A stretch of 64,000 bases of DNA from Posidonia oceanica (taxonomy: Eukaryota; Streptophyta; Magnoliopsida; Alismatales; Posidoniaceae): NCBI GenBank assembly GCA_037176725.1, contig JAZBRS010000057.1, positions 86,387,501 through 86,451,500 on the forward strand. Reading direction: 5' to 3'. Below, one piece after another: positions 1-9,918 of this stretch; the first letter of the stretch is position 1; each line of letters starts with the position of its first letter. The notes beneath the pieces are model-generated. The model was not told where the DNA came from and searched no databases. It saw only the letters and a program-made list of their open reading frames with translations. The translations under genes and the position numbers were made by a program.

Positions 1-289
1 ACAGCAGTGTTGACACCTTTCGTGTGGGAAACCATTCCATTCCACCCACCATATTTTATCGTGTGCTCAACCCACAACAGGATTGGACATTGGTCCTTCC
101 ATTCCATTCCATTCTTATTGAACTTGATTTTACTCCAAACAACCCATTATCTTACCAGATAATTTTCAGCCACATTCCAGGCAAAATCCCATCTTTTGTC
201 CAACTTGCTTCTCTTCCCTTGCAAGAACTCGTAACATCACATTCATCATCGTCATCACATACAATTCCGAAACAGCTTTCTTTCTATCT

Positions 290-355
<66 letters not shown>

Positions 356-746
356 GTCTGCATTGTGTTTTGGATTGCAGAAATCAACTCAGTACGTGTT
401 CTTATCAGTTTTGCTCCAATTTGCTGCTGAGACTCATTTCTGGTACCAACCAATCAGCTTTTCTTATTCATGATTCATTCTGTGGCCCCATATCAGCTAG
501 TTCCAAATTGCTTCTGAGGCAAGTATCAACTATCACACAGTGCTTCTTCTTCTTCTTCTTAAGCAATATTTCCAGACAAACTTTTCTCCGAAGATCCATT
601 TCACCCTCTTCTTCTTTTGTTACTACTTCCAAGCACCAATTCTGATACCCATTCGTGTTTTCTGCTTCTTCCCACTACACTAGAAATTCTACTCCTCCTG
701 CAGCTGCTGCTGTTACATTTTTTTTCAGCTGAAATCTTTGCTAGAT
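1..746. other. 5' flank and probable leader of the ARM-repeat gene
   Basis: This is the upstream flank of the first gene. It is pyrimidine-rich and contains a CT/TA microsatellite (296-355) and a short TTC run at 543-560. Several short reading frames cross it, but they are low in complexity and translate mostly the microsatellite, so I call no gene. The transcription start and any 5'UTR intron cannot be placed from sequence alone. Confidence 0.5.
296..355. repeat. Compound (CT)n-(TA)n microsatellite
   Basis: About 17 CT units (296-330) pass directly into about 12 TA units (331-355). Perfect tracts of this length usually vary in length between individuals. The tract lies about 390 bp upstream of the ATG of the ARM-repeat gene, within its possible promoter or leader. 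Confidence 0.95.
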
Positions 747-3671
747 ATGAGTGGAGTGGTGCAGAAGAAGGGAGAGTACAGCGTGACAATTCAGACAGAT
801 CAGCATCCGGAGAGAGGAGTGAAAGGTGGTGGAGGCATCGGCGCCGGAACATTAATGTTCTCCCCCACTCCCATTGATCGAAGAGACAGCGAGACCAATG
901 GCGATGAGTCGCCAATCCATGATGGCACCAACGAGCAGGCACCAGAGAAGAAGCTGACACTCTTCGCCCTCCGCCTTGCCGTGCTTGAGAAGGCCGCCAG
1001 CGGCCTCGGCACTCTTGGCTTTGTCTGGGCCACCGTGGTCCTTCTCGGCGGATTCGCGATTACGCTCGACAAGGTGGATTTCTTGGTCATCACCACAATT
1101 CTCGTCATTGAAGGGGCCAGAATCTACAGCCGAAGCCATGAGCTAGAGTGGCAGCACCACGCCACATGGTCTACCGAAAATGCCAGCTGGTACAGCTTCC
1201 GGGCGATCAAGTCTACTCTCCGGGAGTTCAAGTTCAAGTCTGGTTTTCGTTCATCTCCCAGAGACGAGCAACACGGAAGACGAAACCAAGTTGCTGTCGC
1301 CGGAGACTGCAGAGACCATAACGTCGACAGCCATGTCATCCACAAGAATAGGCGAACGTGGAACACAACAGAAGTTCCCCTGCTGCCATGCACTGGTTGG
1401 GTGTCCCTGTCAAAGAACATAAGCAGGTGAATATCCAATTAATGCTCGAGCATCTTTTTAGCTATATATTACGATTGGATAATGTCTAGACTCTACATGC
1501 TCGCTCGAAGTATTTTTGCACCACTTTGAATGGAACAAGACGTCTACGTCTAGTTTCTAAGAATTGGTCTCTTCTTTGTCAATCAGACTCCTCTACTGGC
1601 TCCAGCTTCTCTCCGCCACAGCCTGTGTAACATTGTCACTGACGAGGCTGATAAAACAGGACTATGGTGAATTCAGCAAGTGTGACTCCGACAAGAGGAA
1701 CCGGAAGGAGGCGTTGAACATATTCTACAGCCTCGCGCTCGCGGAGGCGCTGTTGTTCCTGCTGGAGAAGGCCTACTGGGAGTGGAAGACAACCTTCTGC
1801 GATCTGCTTGTTGAGGTGACCAAGGCATGCGGCTTCGAAGAAGACACGGAGGCGGAGATGGTGCCGATAAAGCGATTCTTCTACGACGCGTATTCGAGGT
1901 GCATCAACGGAAGCATCTTCGACGGTCTCAAGATGGACTTGGTCTCCTTCTCCGAGGAACTGCTGGCGTCCGACTCCCCCGACGAGCAGCTCATTGGAGC
2001 AAGGATCCTACTGAAGTTCATCACCGACGACAAGTTCGCAGCTGACACGCTACGTAAGATAGGGACCAGCACCATGACGATTGAGAGGTTGGTGGAGATG
2101 CTGAATTGGAAGAATCCGGCCGAGGAAGAGCTTAGGATGGCAGCGGCCGAGATCGTCTTGAAACTTGCAGGGAAGAAGCAGAATACACTCCGAGTCGCCG
2201 GAATCCCGGGCTCGATGGAATCGATATCCTCGCTGTTGTATACTGCAGCAGGATCCATGCCGGACTCCAGACCCCACGAAATATGTCAGAGACGTGCCTT
2301 CCCCAACCAACGGGACTACGAGTTCTCGGCTTTCAATCGTCTTGGATTGCAGATACTCAAGAAGCTCGCGCATGACCATGACAACTGTGGCAAGATCGGA
2401 AACACCAGGGGGCTGCTGCAAAAGGTGATAGATTTCACCGGCAATGGGGAAAGGGTGCTCATGAGGCAATCCCCCACTAGAGATAACACACAGATCAACT
2501 CCATGAAGTACTCTCTCCAGTTGGTGAAGATGCTGGCCAGCACGTCCGGACGTACTGGGAAAATTCTCCGGCAGGAATTATCGGATGTCGTCTTCACCGT
2601 CGGTAACATCAGAGACATCCTCCAGTATGGGGACGATCACATGAAGTTGCAGAAGCTGGCGGTCGAGATCCTAACAAGCCTAGCGATGGACGAGGAGGCA
2701 AGGGATAGGATTGGCTGCACTGGTGGGATCATCAGGGAGCTCTTCGTCATCTTCTTCAGGCAGGGGCCGGTGGGCAAGCAAAATCTTGTGAAGGTTGAGG
2801 CTGGGGAGGCGTTGATGATGCTATGTTTGGATAGTAAGGCGAACTGTGATAGGATCTTGAGGTTGGAAGTGGTGGATAGACTTGTCGAGGCACTCAACGA
2901 TCCGGTGTTGATGAAAAATTCGGCGACGATTCTGAGGAACCTGTGTGCTTACAGTGGTAACGAAAATCTCCCCCGCCTCAGAGGAGTAGTCACTGCTGCC
3001 ACACCCATTGTAAGTACAATAATTGAGAAGCTCTTACCTCCTGTAGTCGAAATTCAAAATTACAACCTTTTTTTAAAAGAAAGAACATACGAAAAAAAGA
3101 TAGGTACTGCCGAGGATTTAATGAAGCCAACAAAATCACAAGATAGGTACTGCCGATCGAAGTTGTAGTACCTAAGTGACAGGAAAAGAGAAGTGCAGAG
3201 GAAGAATCTCATTATTTCCTTGATCTTCTATTCCAGGTTCTGAAGGCAGTAATGCACGAAGAAAAGAAAATGCTGGAGGTATCAATCGGTCTCGCGACAC
3301 AGATATTCAAGTTCATGAGCCCAGAAGCAGCAGCAGAGGAATTCAGAAAGGCTGACATTGGAGAGAGCAAACTAGCTCAGAAGCTAGTTAAGATATTAAG
3401 TGACCATAAACGTCCCTGCATTGATTTTCCGAGGATAAGGAGATTCGCTATAGAGCTGGCAATCTGGATGATGATATCAGATGAAAAAAATAAGTGGATC
3501 TTCAGAGGAACAGAGCTGAAGAAAGAGCTAGAGAATGTCGCCGATACCACATCCGAACTCGAATTCTTCATTGTCTTTTCTGGTAGTGCAGGACTTAGCC
3601 CCCATCTAACAACCATGTACAGTCTTGTGGACACTGCACTAGAGATCTTAGGAAACGGCAAAAATGGGTAA
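747..3671 (+). CDS. ARM-repeat superfamily membrane protein, 3 exons, apparently intact
   Basis: The coding exons are 747-1426, 1587-3009 and 3237-3671, giving 845 residues. The introns are GT-AG (donors at 1427 and 3010, acceptors ending at 1586 and 3236), and the frame is kept across both with no internal stop. I start at the ATG at 747 because the upstream in-frame codon is TTG and the family begins with a short polar N-terminus. Residues 1-70 are polar. Hydrophobic segments lie near 88-107, 111-126, 228-250 and 270-290. The rest, from about 330, is leucine-rich helical repeat with spacing typical of armadillo repeats. The layout matches an uncharacterised plant family (the At3g06210/At5g18980 type) with an N-terminal membrane region and a C-terminal ARM solenoid, probably a membrane-anchored binding scaffold. 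No catalytic motif is visible and the partners are unknown. The retained first-intron junction, splitting an Arg codon, joins two strongly family-like stretches, which supports the model. Confidence 0.9.
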
Positions 3672-3707
3672 ACATGATGTTCACTCTTATTCTTCTCCAG
3701 ATTCAAC

Positions 3708-3713
3708 AATAAA
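3708..3713 (+). terminator. Candidate polyadenylation signal AATAAA
   Basis: An AATAAA hexamer lies 37 bp after the stop codon of the ARM-repeat gene, in an A/T-rich stretch. A second AATAAA occurs at 3976-3981. Plant poly(A) signals are loose, so either or neither could be the main site. Confidence 0.45.
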
Positions 3714-6190
3714 TTTTATGAAGATCACAAAAGGAGAACGATATCTTCTGTAATACAGATATTTCAGATTCTTTCATGTCTAAATATGAAAATTGCTACA
3801 CGCGCGCTTCTTTATTGTAAATAGACTGTCAGCTTGCTAACTGTATGAAGTGCCAACAACATACTCAAGCCTACTTCTATTCTTTTTGTATCCTAGTCAC
3901 CATCATTTTATGTGTATTCATTTCTTGTATGCTGTGATAACCCCATGGAAAACTTTTCTGAACAATACTAGTGCAAATAAAGTACTGGAATGCTTACAGT
4001 TTCCGTTGCGAGATTACTGCTTTAAACAAGCTGGATCTGCTTTGAGTGAGCCATTGTGCTTGGGTTTTAACATATTTTAATTGAAGTACAATAATCTTCA
4101 TTGTACTATTCATGTGAAAGAGTTTATTTCCATTCAAATTCCTTTTTTTTTTTTCTTTACACCACATATGTTTTTATTTTCTCACCTCCGTTTTTTCTCT
4201 CTACTCGATGTGATCAAGCACATCTATGTGATTTATTTACATAAGAAAGCAAATCCTAATTTAAAATCAAATCAAATCTAAACAAATCATATATTTAGTA
4301 TAGTTTTAAATTCCATCAATTTCTAATCCTATTGATATCTCTATAACTAAAAGATAAAATTAGTCTTCACAATTCTATCTAAGAGATATCCTCTCTCTTT
4401 TCATCCAGTGAATTATCATGCTGTAACAGCAACCCATGAGGTTGTGACATAACACATTGTATGCTATGCTTCTTGGTAGTTGTTACGAGGCTTGAACAAG
4501 CAACCAGGAATCTTTATGTGCTCAGATTGTAACACTCTAAGATTTAATCTTATATTACTTAGAATAAGAAATATGTGAGAATAAACAAAAGCTAAGATCA
4601 ACTATCATATCAACTTTAACTTAAGTATTTTAGACTCAATTATTATGTTTGATGTTATTATGGATCAGTTGAGTCTGGATTGTTACAAATAATATCAGAA
4701 CCTAGACCAGTTGTTGAATCTAAAGTTAAATAAAAACTAAGATCAACTGCCATATCAATTTAAATTTAAACTTTTTAGACCTTTTTGTTGAATCTAAAGT
4801 TATTGTTAGTTAGTTGAGCCTGTTACACACATACCTTCTAATCCAAACGGGTGAATTTCGTGTAATCCTACGTAAGCAATCTTTACACTGTCACAAGCAA
4901 TCTATGAGTTCTTTATGCAAGATTTCATCCAGCAATAAAAGACAGACCTCTAATTGTCCCAATTTCCATCTTAAAACATAAATTTTTTACGAGTTTAGCT
5001 TGCTTCTATATGATTCTACGACCACACTATCATCTTCTAATATTCAATCGGCCAGGAAAGTCAATTCCCCTGTATGACTAGTTGAATGAAGTAAGCTGCT
5101 AACTCTTTAGATGAAATCTTTTCAGGCTTCCTATTAATTTCTACTGGCATGAACCGTGCAACATGGAACAGTGTTTAATATTCTAATAAATTTAATAAAA
5201 TCATAGATAAAATAGAACAACAAAAAAAACCATGAAAAGAATCTAATAAAAATGTAAGCAAATGATTTACGTATTAACATACTAAACTTTAAGTAATCAT
5301 GTAGGGTATCAATATTATTAATAAAACAAATTTACATGTAGAAGATATCTTAATGAGATTACTATCTACAACTATCAAATTCTAAGTGTCATCTATACTT
5401 TAGTTTCTCAAGTCAACGTTCCAATACCGTCGATTTTCTTTGATTACTTATTGTATGCTCTATACTTTAGTTATATAAGAATAAAGCAAACAAAAAGTAT
5501 AACAATTGTAGGTATTGAAAACTGATGTTCTAAAAGTAACGTTGTGAACAAATTTCAAAATTTAAGAAAAGTTAACGAAGATTAAAAGCGGTTAATCTTA
5601 AGTTCAATCAACAAATATCTATTAATGGAACTATTTTCAAATAGATTCAAGTCCTATCATATTGTAGTGAAATAATACCAAAATTCTAATCACAAGTTAG
5701 CATCTATCTACACATTTTTATCCTCCAAACTAAGACATCAAAGAAATAGATGTAACATATTGAAATTTGAGGTAAAGAAAGAGACAATACAGGCATTTGG
5801 AATGAAACTCACAACTTTGGACATCTTTTATAACAAATTTTCTATACTAATGACGTCTAAATATAAATTCAAATATTGTCCTATGGTTAAATAACAAATA
5901 AAGATTTAACAATCTATGTCATTGAAGAGGATCTATTGACAAGAAATCAGATAACAGGCAATATAAAGTGCGGAGAGTGCTAAAGTTAATATTTATGGAA
6001 ATCTATATTAGTAGTTTACTATCTAATTGTAACTTGCAAGTGCAGAACATACCACATTAGTCACAAATACATTGAGATCAAGTGAAGAATAAAATGAAAA
6101 AGAAAAAAAGAAGAAGAAGGTTCAAGGTTGTGATAGGATAAATTAGATGATTCAATGTGACAAAGAGTACAATACTTTATTTGAAAAGTC
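3714..6190. other. AT-rich intergenic DNA, no gene seen
   Basis: No reading frame here looks like protein. The only structure I see is an imperfect direct duplication of about 95 bp (copies near 4587-4680 and 4736-4830). Each copy contains AAGATCAACT, ATATCAA and a GTTGAGTCTG-like tail, so the stretch may be an old transposon remnant. The remainder is low-complexity A/T-rich spacer. Confidence 0.6.
4587..4830. repeat. Imperfect ~148-bp-period direct duplication
   Basis: Two diverged copies share, in the same order, CTAAGATCAACT, a CATATCAA block, a TTTTAGAC block and a GTTGAGYCTG block ending near GTTACA. The blocks around TTGTTGAATCTAAAGTTA also occur twice (4711 and 4786). It looks like a diverged tandem duplication. 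Its origin is unknown. Confidence 0.5.
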
Positions 6191-6193
6191 TAA

Positions 6194-6217
6194 TCTCTCT
6201 CTCTCTCTCTCTCTCTA
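6194..6217. repeat. (CT)n microsatellite
   Basis: Twelve CT units sit immediately upstream of the coding-like stretch that begins near 6237. This resembles the pyrimidine tracts common in plant 5' leaders. Confidence 0.9.
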
Positions 6218-6236
6218 TTGAGATCGGGGTGATGGT

Positions 6237-7085
6237 GTGAAGAAGGTGATGGTGAACGTCCTGAGACCAGCACTAGAAATAATACTGAAAGTGTTAGACC
6301 ATGTCAACCCTCTCACTCAGTGCTCCAAGGCAGCAAAGCAAAACGAGAAACAACAAGCTATGTTTGAGGCCCAACTTAAGGAGAAGAATGACATGATAAC
6401 TCAACTTAAAGTTCAGGTGAGGGCTCTCACGCATGATAAAGCCACTTTGATGGAAGAGGTAAAGGTCCTGAGGGCCTCCAGCACTAGGATTTGGAAAGAG
6501 AGTCGAGGCTCTGAAATTCAAGTTGAAGAATCCAACCACCAGCACTAGGACACAATGTCTGAAATGATAATCGGAGAAGTCCTGAATGATCTCCGCAGGA
6601 GCAACTGGCACAACAACTCCCCGATGATTCGAGAACAAGGAGACGGGAAAGAAGAAGTAAGAGGAAGCAGAAACCCTAAGCACCCTCAGCAGTGCAGGAG
6701 CAGGAGTAAGAACAAGAGCAATCCCAAGCATCCCCAGCAGAGCAGGAGCAGCAACCCCAACAGGACCAACAACCCCAGCAGAGCAGGAGAAGCAACCCCA
6801 AGCAACGAAGAGACCCAACTGGAAGCAGCAACCCCAAGCACCCCCAGCAGCATAAAGCAAGAAGCAGCAACCCTAAACACCCCCAGCAGCGTAAAGCAGG
6901 AAGCAGCAACCCCAAGCACCCCCAGTAATGTAGGAGCAACCCCAAGCACCCCTAGCAGAGCAAGAGCAGCAACCCCAAGCAACCTCAATAGTGCAAGAGC
7001 AACAACCCCAAGCACTCTTAGTAGCAACCCCAGTAGTGCAAGAGTAACAACCCCAAGCAACCCTAGCAGAGCAGACAACCCCTAA
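6237..7085 (+). pseudogene. Coiled-coil N-terminal part of a transposon-type C48 protease gene (uncertain)
   Basis: Two adjacent reading frames (6237-6548 and 6555-7085) encode a charged helical stretch followed by a repetitive tail. The first, 103 residues, contains a likely coiled coil (heptad-like QQAMFEAQLKEKNDMITQLK). The second, 176 residues, is made of degenerate repeats of the form AATPSTPSS. The two are separated by a stop codon. Because Ulp1-like protease exons follow on the same strand at 7405-8016, I infer that this is the 5' part of the same gene, of the type carried by plant MULE and CACTA elements. The link is positional only. It could equally be an unrelated low-complexity remnant. 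Confidence 0.35.
6670..7083 (+). repeat. Degenerate minisatellite, about 36-42 bp units
   Basis: The tract is a run of imperfect copies built on AGCAACCCCAAGCACCCC and AGCAG. The copies differ by small substitutions and by deletions in multiples of three, so the + strand frame stays open. Translation gives ATPSTPSS-like repeats. The opposite strand is also open, as expected for such a composition, so openness alone is weak evidence for coding. Confidence 0.8.
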
Positions 7086-7404
7086 GAAGTCAATAAGTAG
7101 GAAGAAGGGAATGGCAACGAAGAGACCTAGGGAAGGGCAATAACAACGATTAGACAACACAAAGAAGGCAAAACAAGTATGAATTTCTTTGTATTGTATA
7201 AATCCATAATGTACAATTCCTATCATTACTCTATCATAATGCTTTCATTATTGTGTCATGAAGTAGCCTGAGCAAGTCGTTGAGGAAGATGGTGGAAGGC
7301 AACGATTCTCCCCAACTAGAGATCTCACCATTCCTAAACGTATAATAAAATTCAAAGGGTTAGATGGAACGGTATTTTATGGCATAAATAGCAAAGAGAG
7401 GTAA

Positions 7405-8060
7405 GTGTTAGAGCTGTTGACCAATTCCAAGTATCCAGATAAATCTGTGTTATGGTACAGTGAACCAAATTGTCTAAAGAGATCACACTTCAAGGATACT
7501 CTTATGCATGGTACTTACATCGATTCGGATGTAAGAACTCACCATAGTCTCATCAGCATAATTTTGTTCCACGTGTAACTGTAGTTAACATAGTGTTTTT
7601 CTATCCCTTAGGTCGTGGACTGCTTCATTCAACTCCTAGAAAAGGAGAGAGACTTCGATCAATCAGGCACTAATGCAACTCAGTTTTTAGTCCAAAGGCA
7701 GATTAACGAAACTCAAATGATACTTGGCAATACCGTGGACCACCTCTCACAAGTAGACTACATTGCCCAACCTATTATGTTATCAGATCACTGGCATCTA
7801 CTGGTATTAGACCTCTGTGAGTATTGTGCAACATCCTACAATAGCCTTCTCATCGACGACGTAATCAAATCGGGTACACATGAAGTTGTTGGTTTACACA
7901 ATGAAACAACATTGTTATTGTCGAAGCAGTGGTTCCAGCTAATAAATTTGAGGCTAGGACATTCTAAGGAGTGGTCGATAAGCTTTGCTCGGAACTGTAA
8001 GCAGCAAGCTTCATGAACCTGTAGATATTCCATTTTCGCATTTCCTAGAGTTCATAGAGG
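7405..8060 (+). pseudogene. Ulp1-like (C48) cysteine protease relic, transposon type
   Basis: One exon (about 7405-7530, ending HGTYIDSD before GTAAGA) joins in phase to another that starts at 7612 after CCCTTAG and reads VVDCFIQLLEKE. This matches the opening of the Ulp1 catalytic domain, where a 'hydrophobic-Asp-x-x-Ile' patch leads into a long helix. The catalytic His region is clear (SDHWHLLVLDL). The catalytic Asp position reads YNSL, where the family has YDSL. The Cys box is broken: an in-frame TGA at 8014-8016 is followed by TGT AGA (Cys-Arg where Cys-Gly is expected), and a family-like tail resumes only after a frame change. In plants such genes often travel inside MULE or CACTA transposons, and active members are SUMO or ubiquitin-like proteases. 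This copy cannot make an active enzyme. Confidence 0.65.
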
Positions 8061-8339
8061 ATAGGAACTTCTGAGGCACCCAGATCACACATGTCTAAGT
8101 TTTGGTAACACATTTCCCAGGTTTTCCATGATTTCTTCAAAGCATCGCTTAATCGTACCTGACTCAGGTTGTTGGCTGTGGCAGAGCTGACGCACTCAGA
8201 CTCACAACAAGTCCGAGTACCTTGAGTATCCCTTTATTTTTACTCAGATTAGTGACAGATTTGAGTTAGAGAAGATATCTTCATGATTTCATGGACTATC
8301 TGAAGTTTCCCGGCCTTTTATCTTGTTTTCTCTAGGTAA

Positions 8340-9443
8340 AACCTAAAAGTTAGAGCTAGGAATGAACTGAGCTTGCTAGTTGCCAGCTGGGGAGGCGACT
8401 GAGTTAGGTGCCACTCTAGGTGGCGACTAAGTTAGGCGCCACTCTAGGCAGCGACTAACTGTCATGGGCTCCATTAACCGAATCGATCGGTTATTTTTGG
8501 CGGTTGTTTCCCACGATCTCCTCGACAACTAGATGCCAACCTAACTAGCGACTAACGGTCGTGGAACTGCAACGGTTATTCCCCATGATCCCCTCAACTA
8601 CTAGGCACCAACAAAGCTGGCGACTAACACTAGACGCCAACCCAAACGGCGACTAACGATCGTGACCTCTATCAATCGAATTTCTACGGTTTTCCCCACG
8701 TTTGCTTGGGCGGTTGCTGGTCTTAGTCGCCCACTCATGAGGCGACTGACCATAACTGCCACTTTTCTTCTAGAAATTTCTATGTGTCAACCACCTACAC
8801 CCCTGGAGTCTATAAATAGACCCCGTGGGTCAGTGTTTGAACCCCCAGCCAAGTATGAGAAAAACACTCCCTGTTAGTTCAAGAGAGAGAAATTCCCTTT
8901 AGATTTTTAGGATTTTGAGTTTCCACCTTCAGAGAGTTAGAGTTTTCAATCCAGAAAGTCTACCCCCTCCCATCTTCAAAAGAGGAATCCTAGCTTCCAC
9001 TTTCAATCCAGAAACCCTAGGTCCCAGAGATCCGACCGTGCCTCCATTTCCACTCCACTGCATACAGCACGAGAGTGAAGGGAGTATCTTCTTCCAATCT
9101 TTTTCATTTCATATTGCATTCCTTAAAATAGGACCCATAGCATATGCATGCGGGGAACAACCCCTAGTTAGTATTAGATTTATTTGTTTCTAGTATTTTC
9201 TGTTCTTCTTTGTTATCGTTACTACACACCAACTTATCTAGATCTTTTGTTTTTGTTTATTTGTTTTGAAGGAAAGGAAACGCTCACGTAATACGAGGAA
9301 GTCACTGGACGACATCCTGCCGTCGATCCAGTGAGCAGAGTACCCACATCATCTACATCTCCCCAAGGCGTCTTGTTAGTCCATCGACGAGTGGCGATCA
9401 CATCAAGCTGTCGACGTCGTAGAAGCGTCGGCATCTTCATTCA
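8340..9443 (+). mobile_element. LTR-like fragment with GGCGACT-rich U3, TATA box and U5 motif
   Basis: The stretch has the anatomy of an LTR but no coding capacity. From about 8390 to 8760 there are at least eight copies of a GGCGACTAAC-like motif or its relatives. A TATAAATA box follows at 8811-8818, then a leader-like stretch. At about 9392 lies GTGGCGATCACATCAA, which recurs nearly unchanged (GTGGCAATCACATCAA) in the reverse-oriented LTR of element C near 43,510-43,530. The TG start and CA end are not identified, and the right side seems cut by the MULE relic. It is most likely a truncated gypsy LTR. Confidence 0.5.
8811..8818 (+). promoter_or_regulatory. TATA box of LTR-like fragment
   Basis: TATAAATA sits just after the cluster of GGCGACT motifs and before a CT/AG-rich leader, as expected for the U3/R boundary of a plant LTR. 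It lies within sequence homologous in organisation to the other LTRs of this window. Confidence 0.5.
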
Positions 9444-9631
9444 GACACCCCCCCAAATCCACATCCACAGAACCAACGATTGCGCAGCATATGTTTTACA
9501 TTGAATGGATTGTCTACATAATGGAATGGGAATATGCAATGAAGATCCCAGGTAGATGCATTTGTCACAAGCAACAATACTACTTAGATTCCTCAGAGAC
9601 TCATGTGCACTACCAGATAATTTTACTTGAT

Positions 9632-9895
9632 ACATTGACAGTACATTGATAGTAGTTTGATAGTAGTTTGACAGTAGTTTAATAGTATTTTGATGGACAG
9701 TAGTTGACAGCAGTTTGATAGTATTTTACTTGATATTTTAACAGTAGTTTGATACAATTTTGACAATGGTTTGATAGTATTTTACTTGATACTTTGATAG
9801 TGATGTAATATCTATTTTACATAATACATTGACAATAATGTAATATCTATTTTACTTTCATACTATTTTACTTGATACATTGACAACTTCATAAT
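9632..9895. repeat. Degenerate short tandem repeats at one flank of the MULE relic
   Basis: Units such as TTGATAGTAGTTTGACAG and TATTTTACTTGATAC recur about a dozen times with variation. Similar TGACA-rich repeats lie on the other flank (12,330-12,480) and inside the intron of the transposase relic (10,740-10,850). Such subterminal repeats are common in MULEs. Confidence 0.7.
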
Positions 9896-9918
9896 ATCTT
9901 GCAAAATTACAATTCGTC

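Noticed and set aside
24..356. 110-codon open frame at the window start
   Set aside because: Its C-terminal third is the translated CT/TA microsatellite and the rest has no protein likeness. It lies in the probable leader of the ARM-repeat gene.
4430..4530. Possible tRNA or small RNA around the CAACCCATGAGG stretch
   Set aside because: I could not fold it into a cloverleaf, and no A/B box pair is present.
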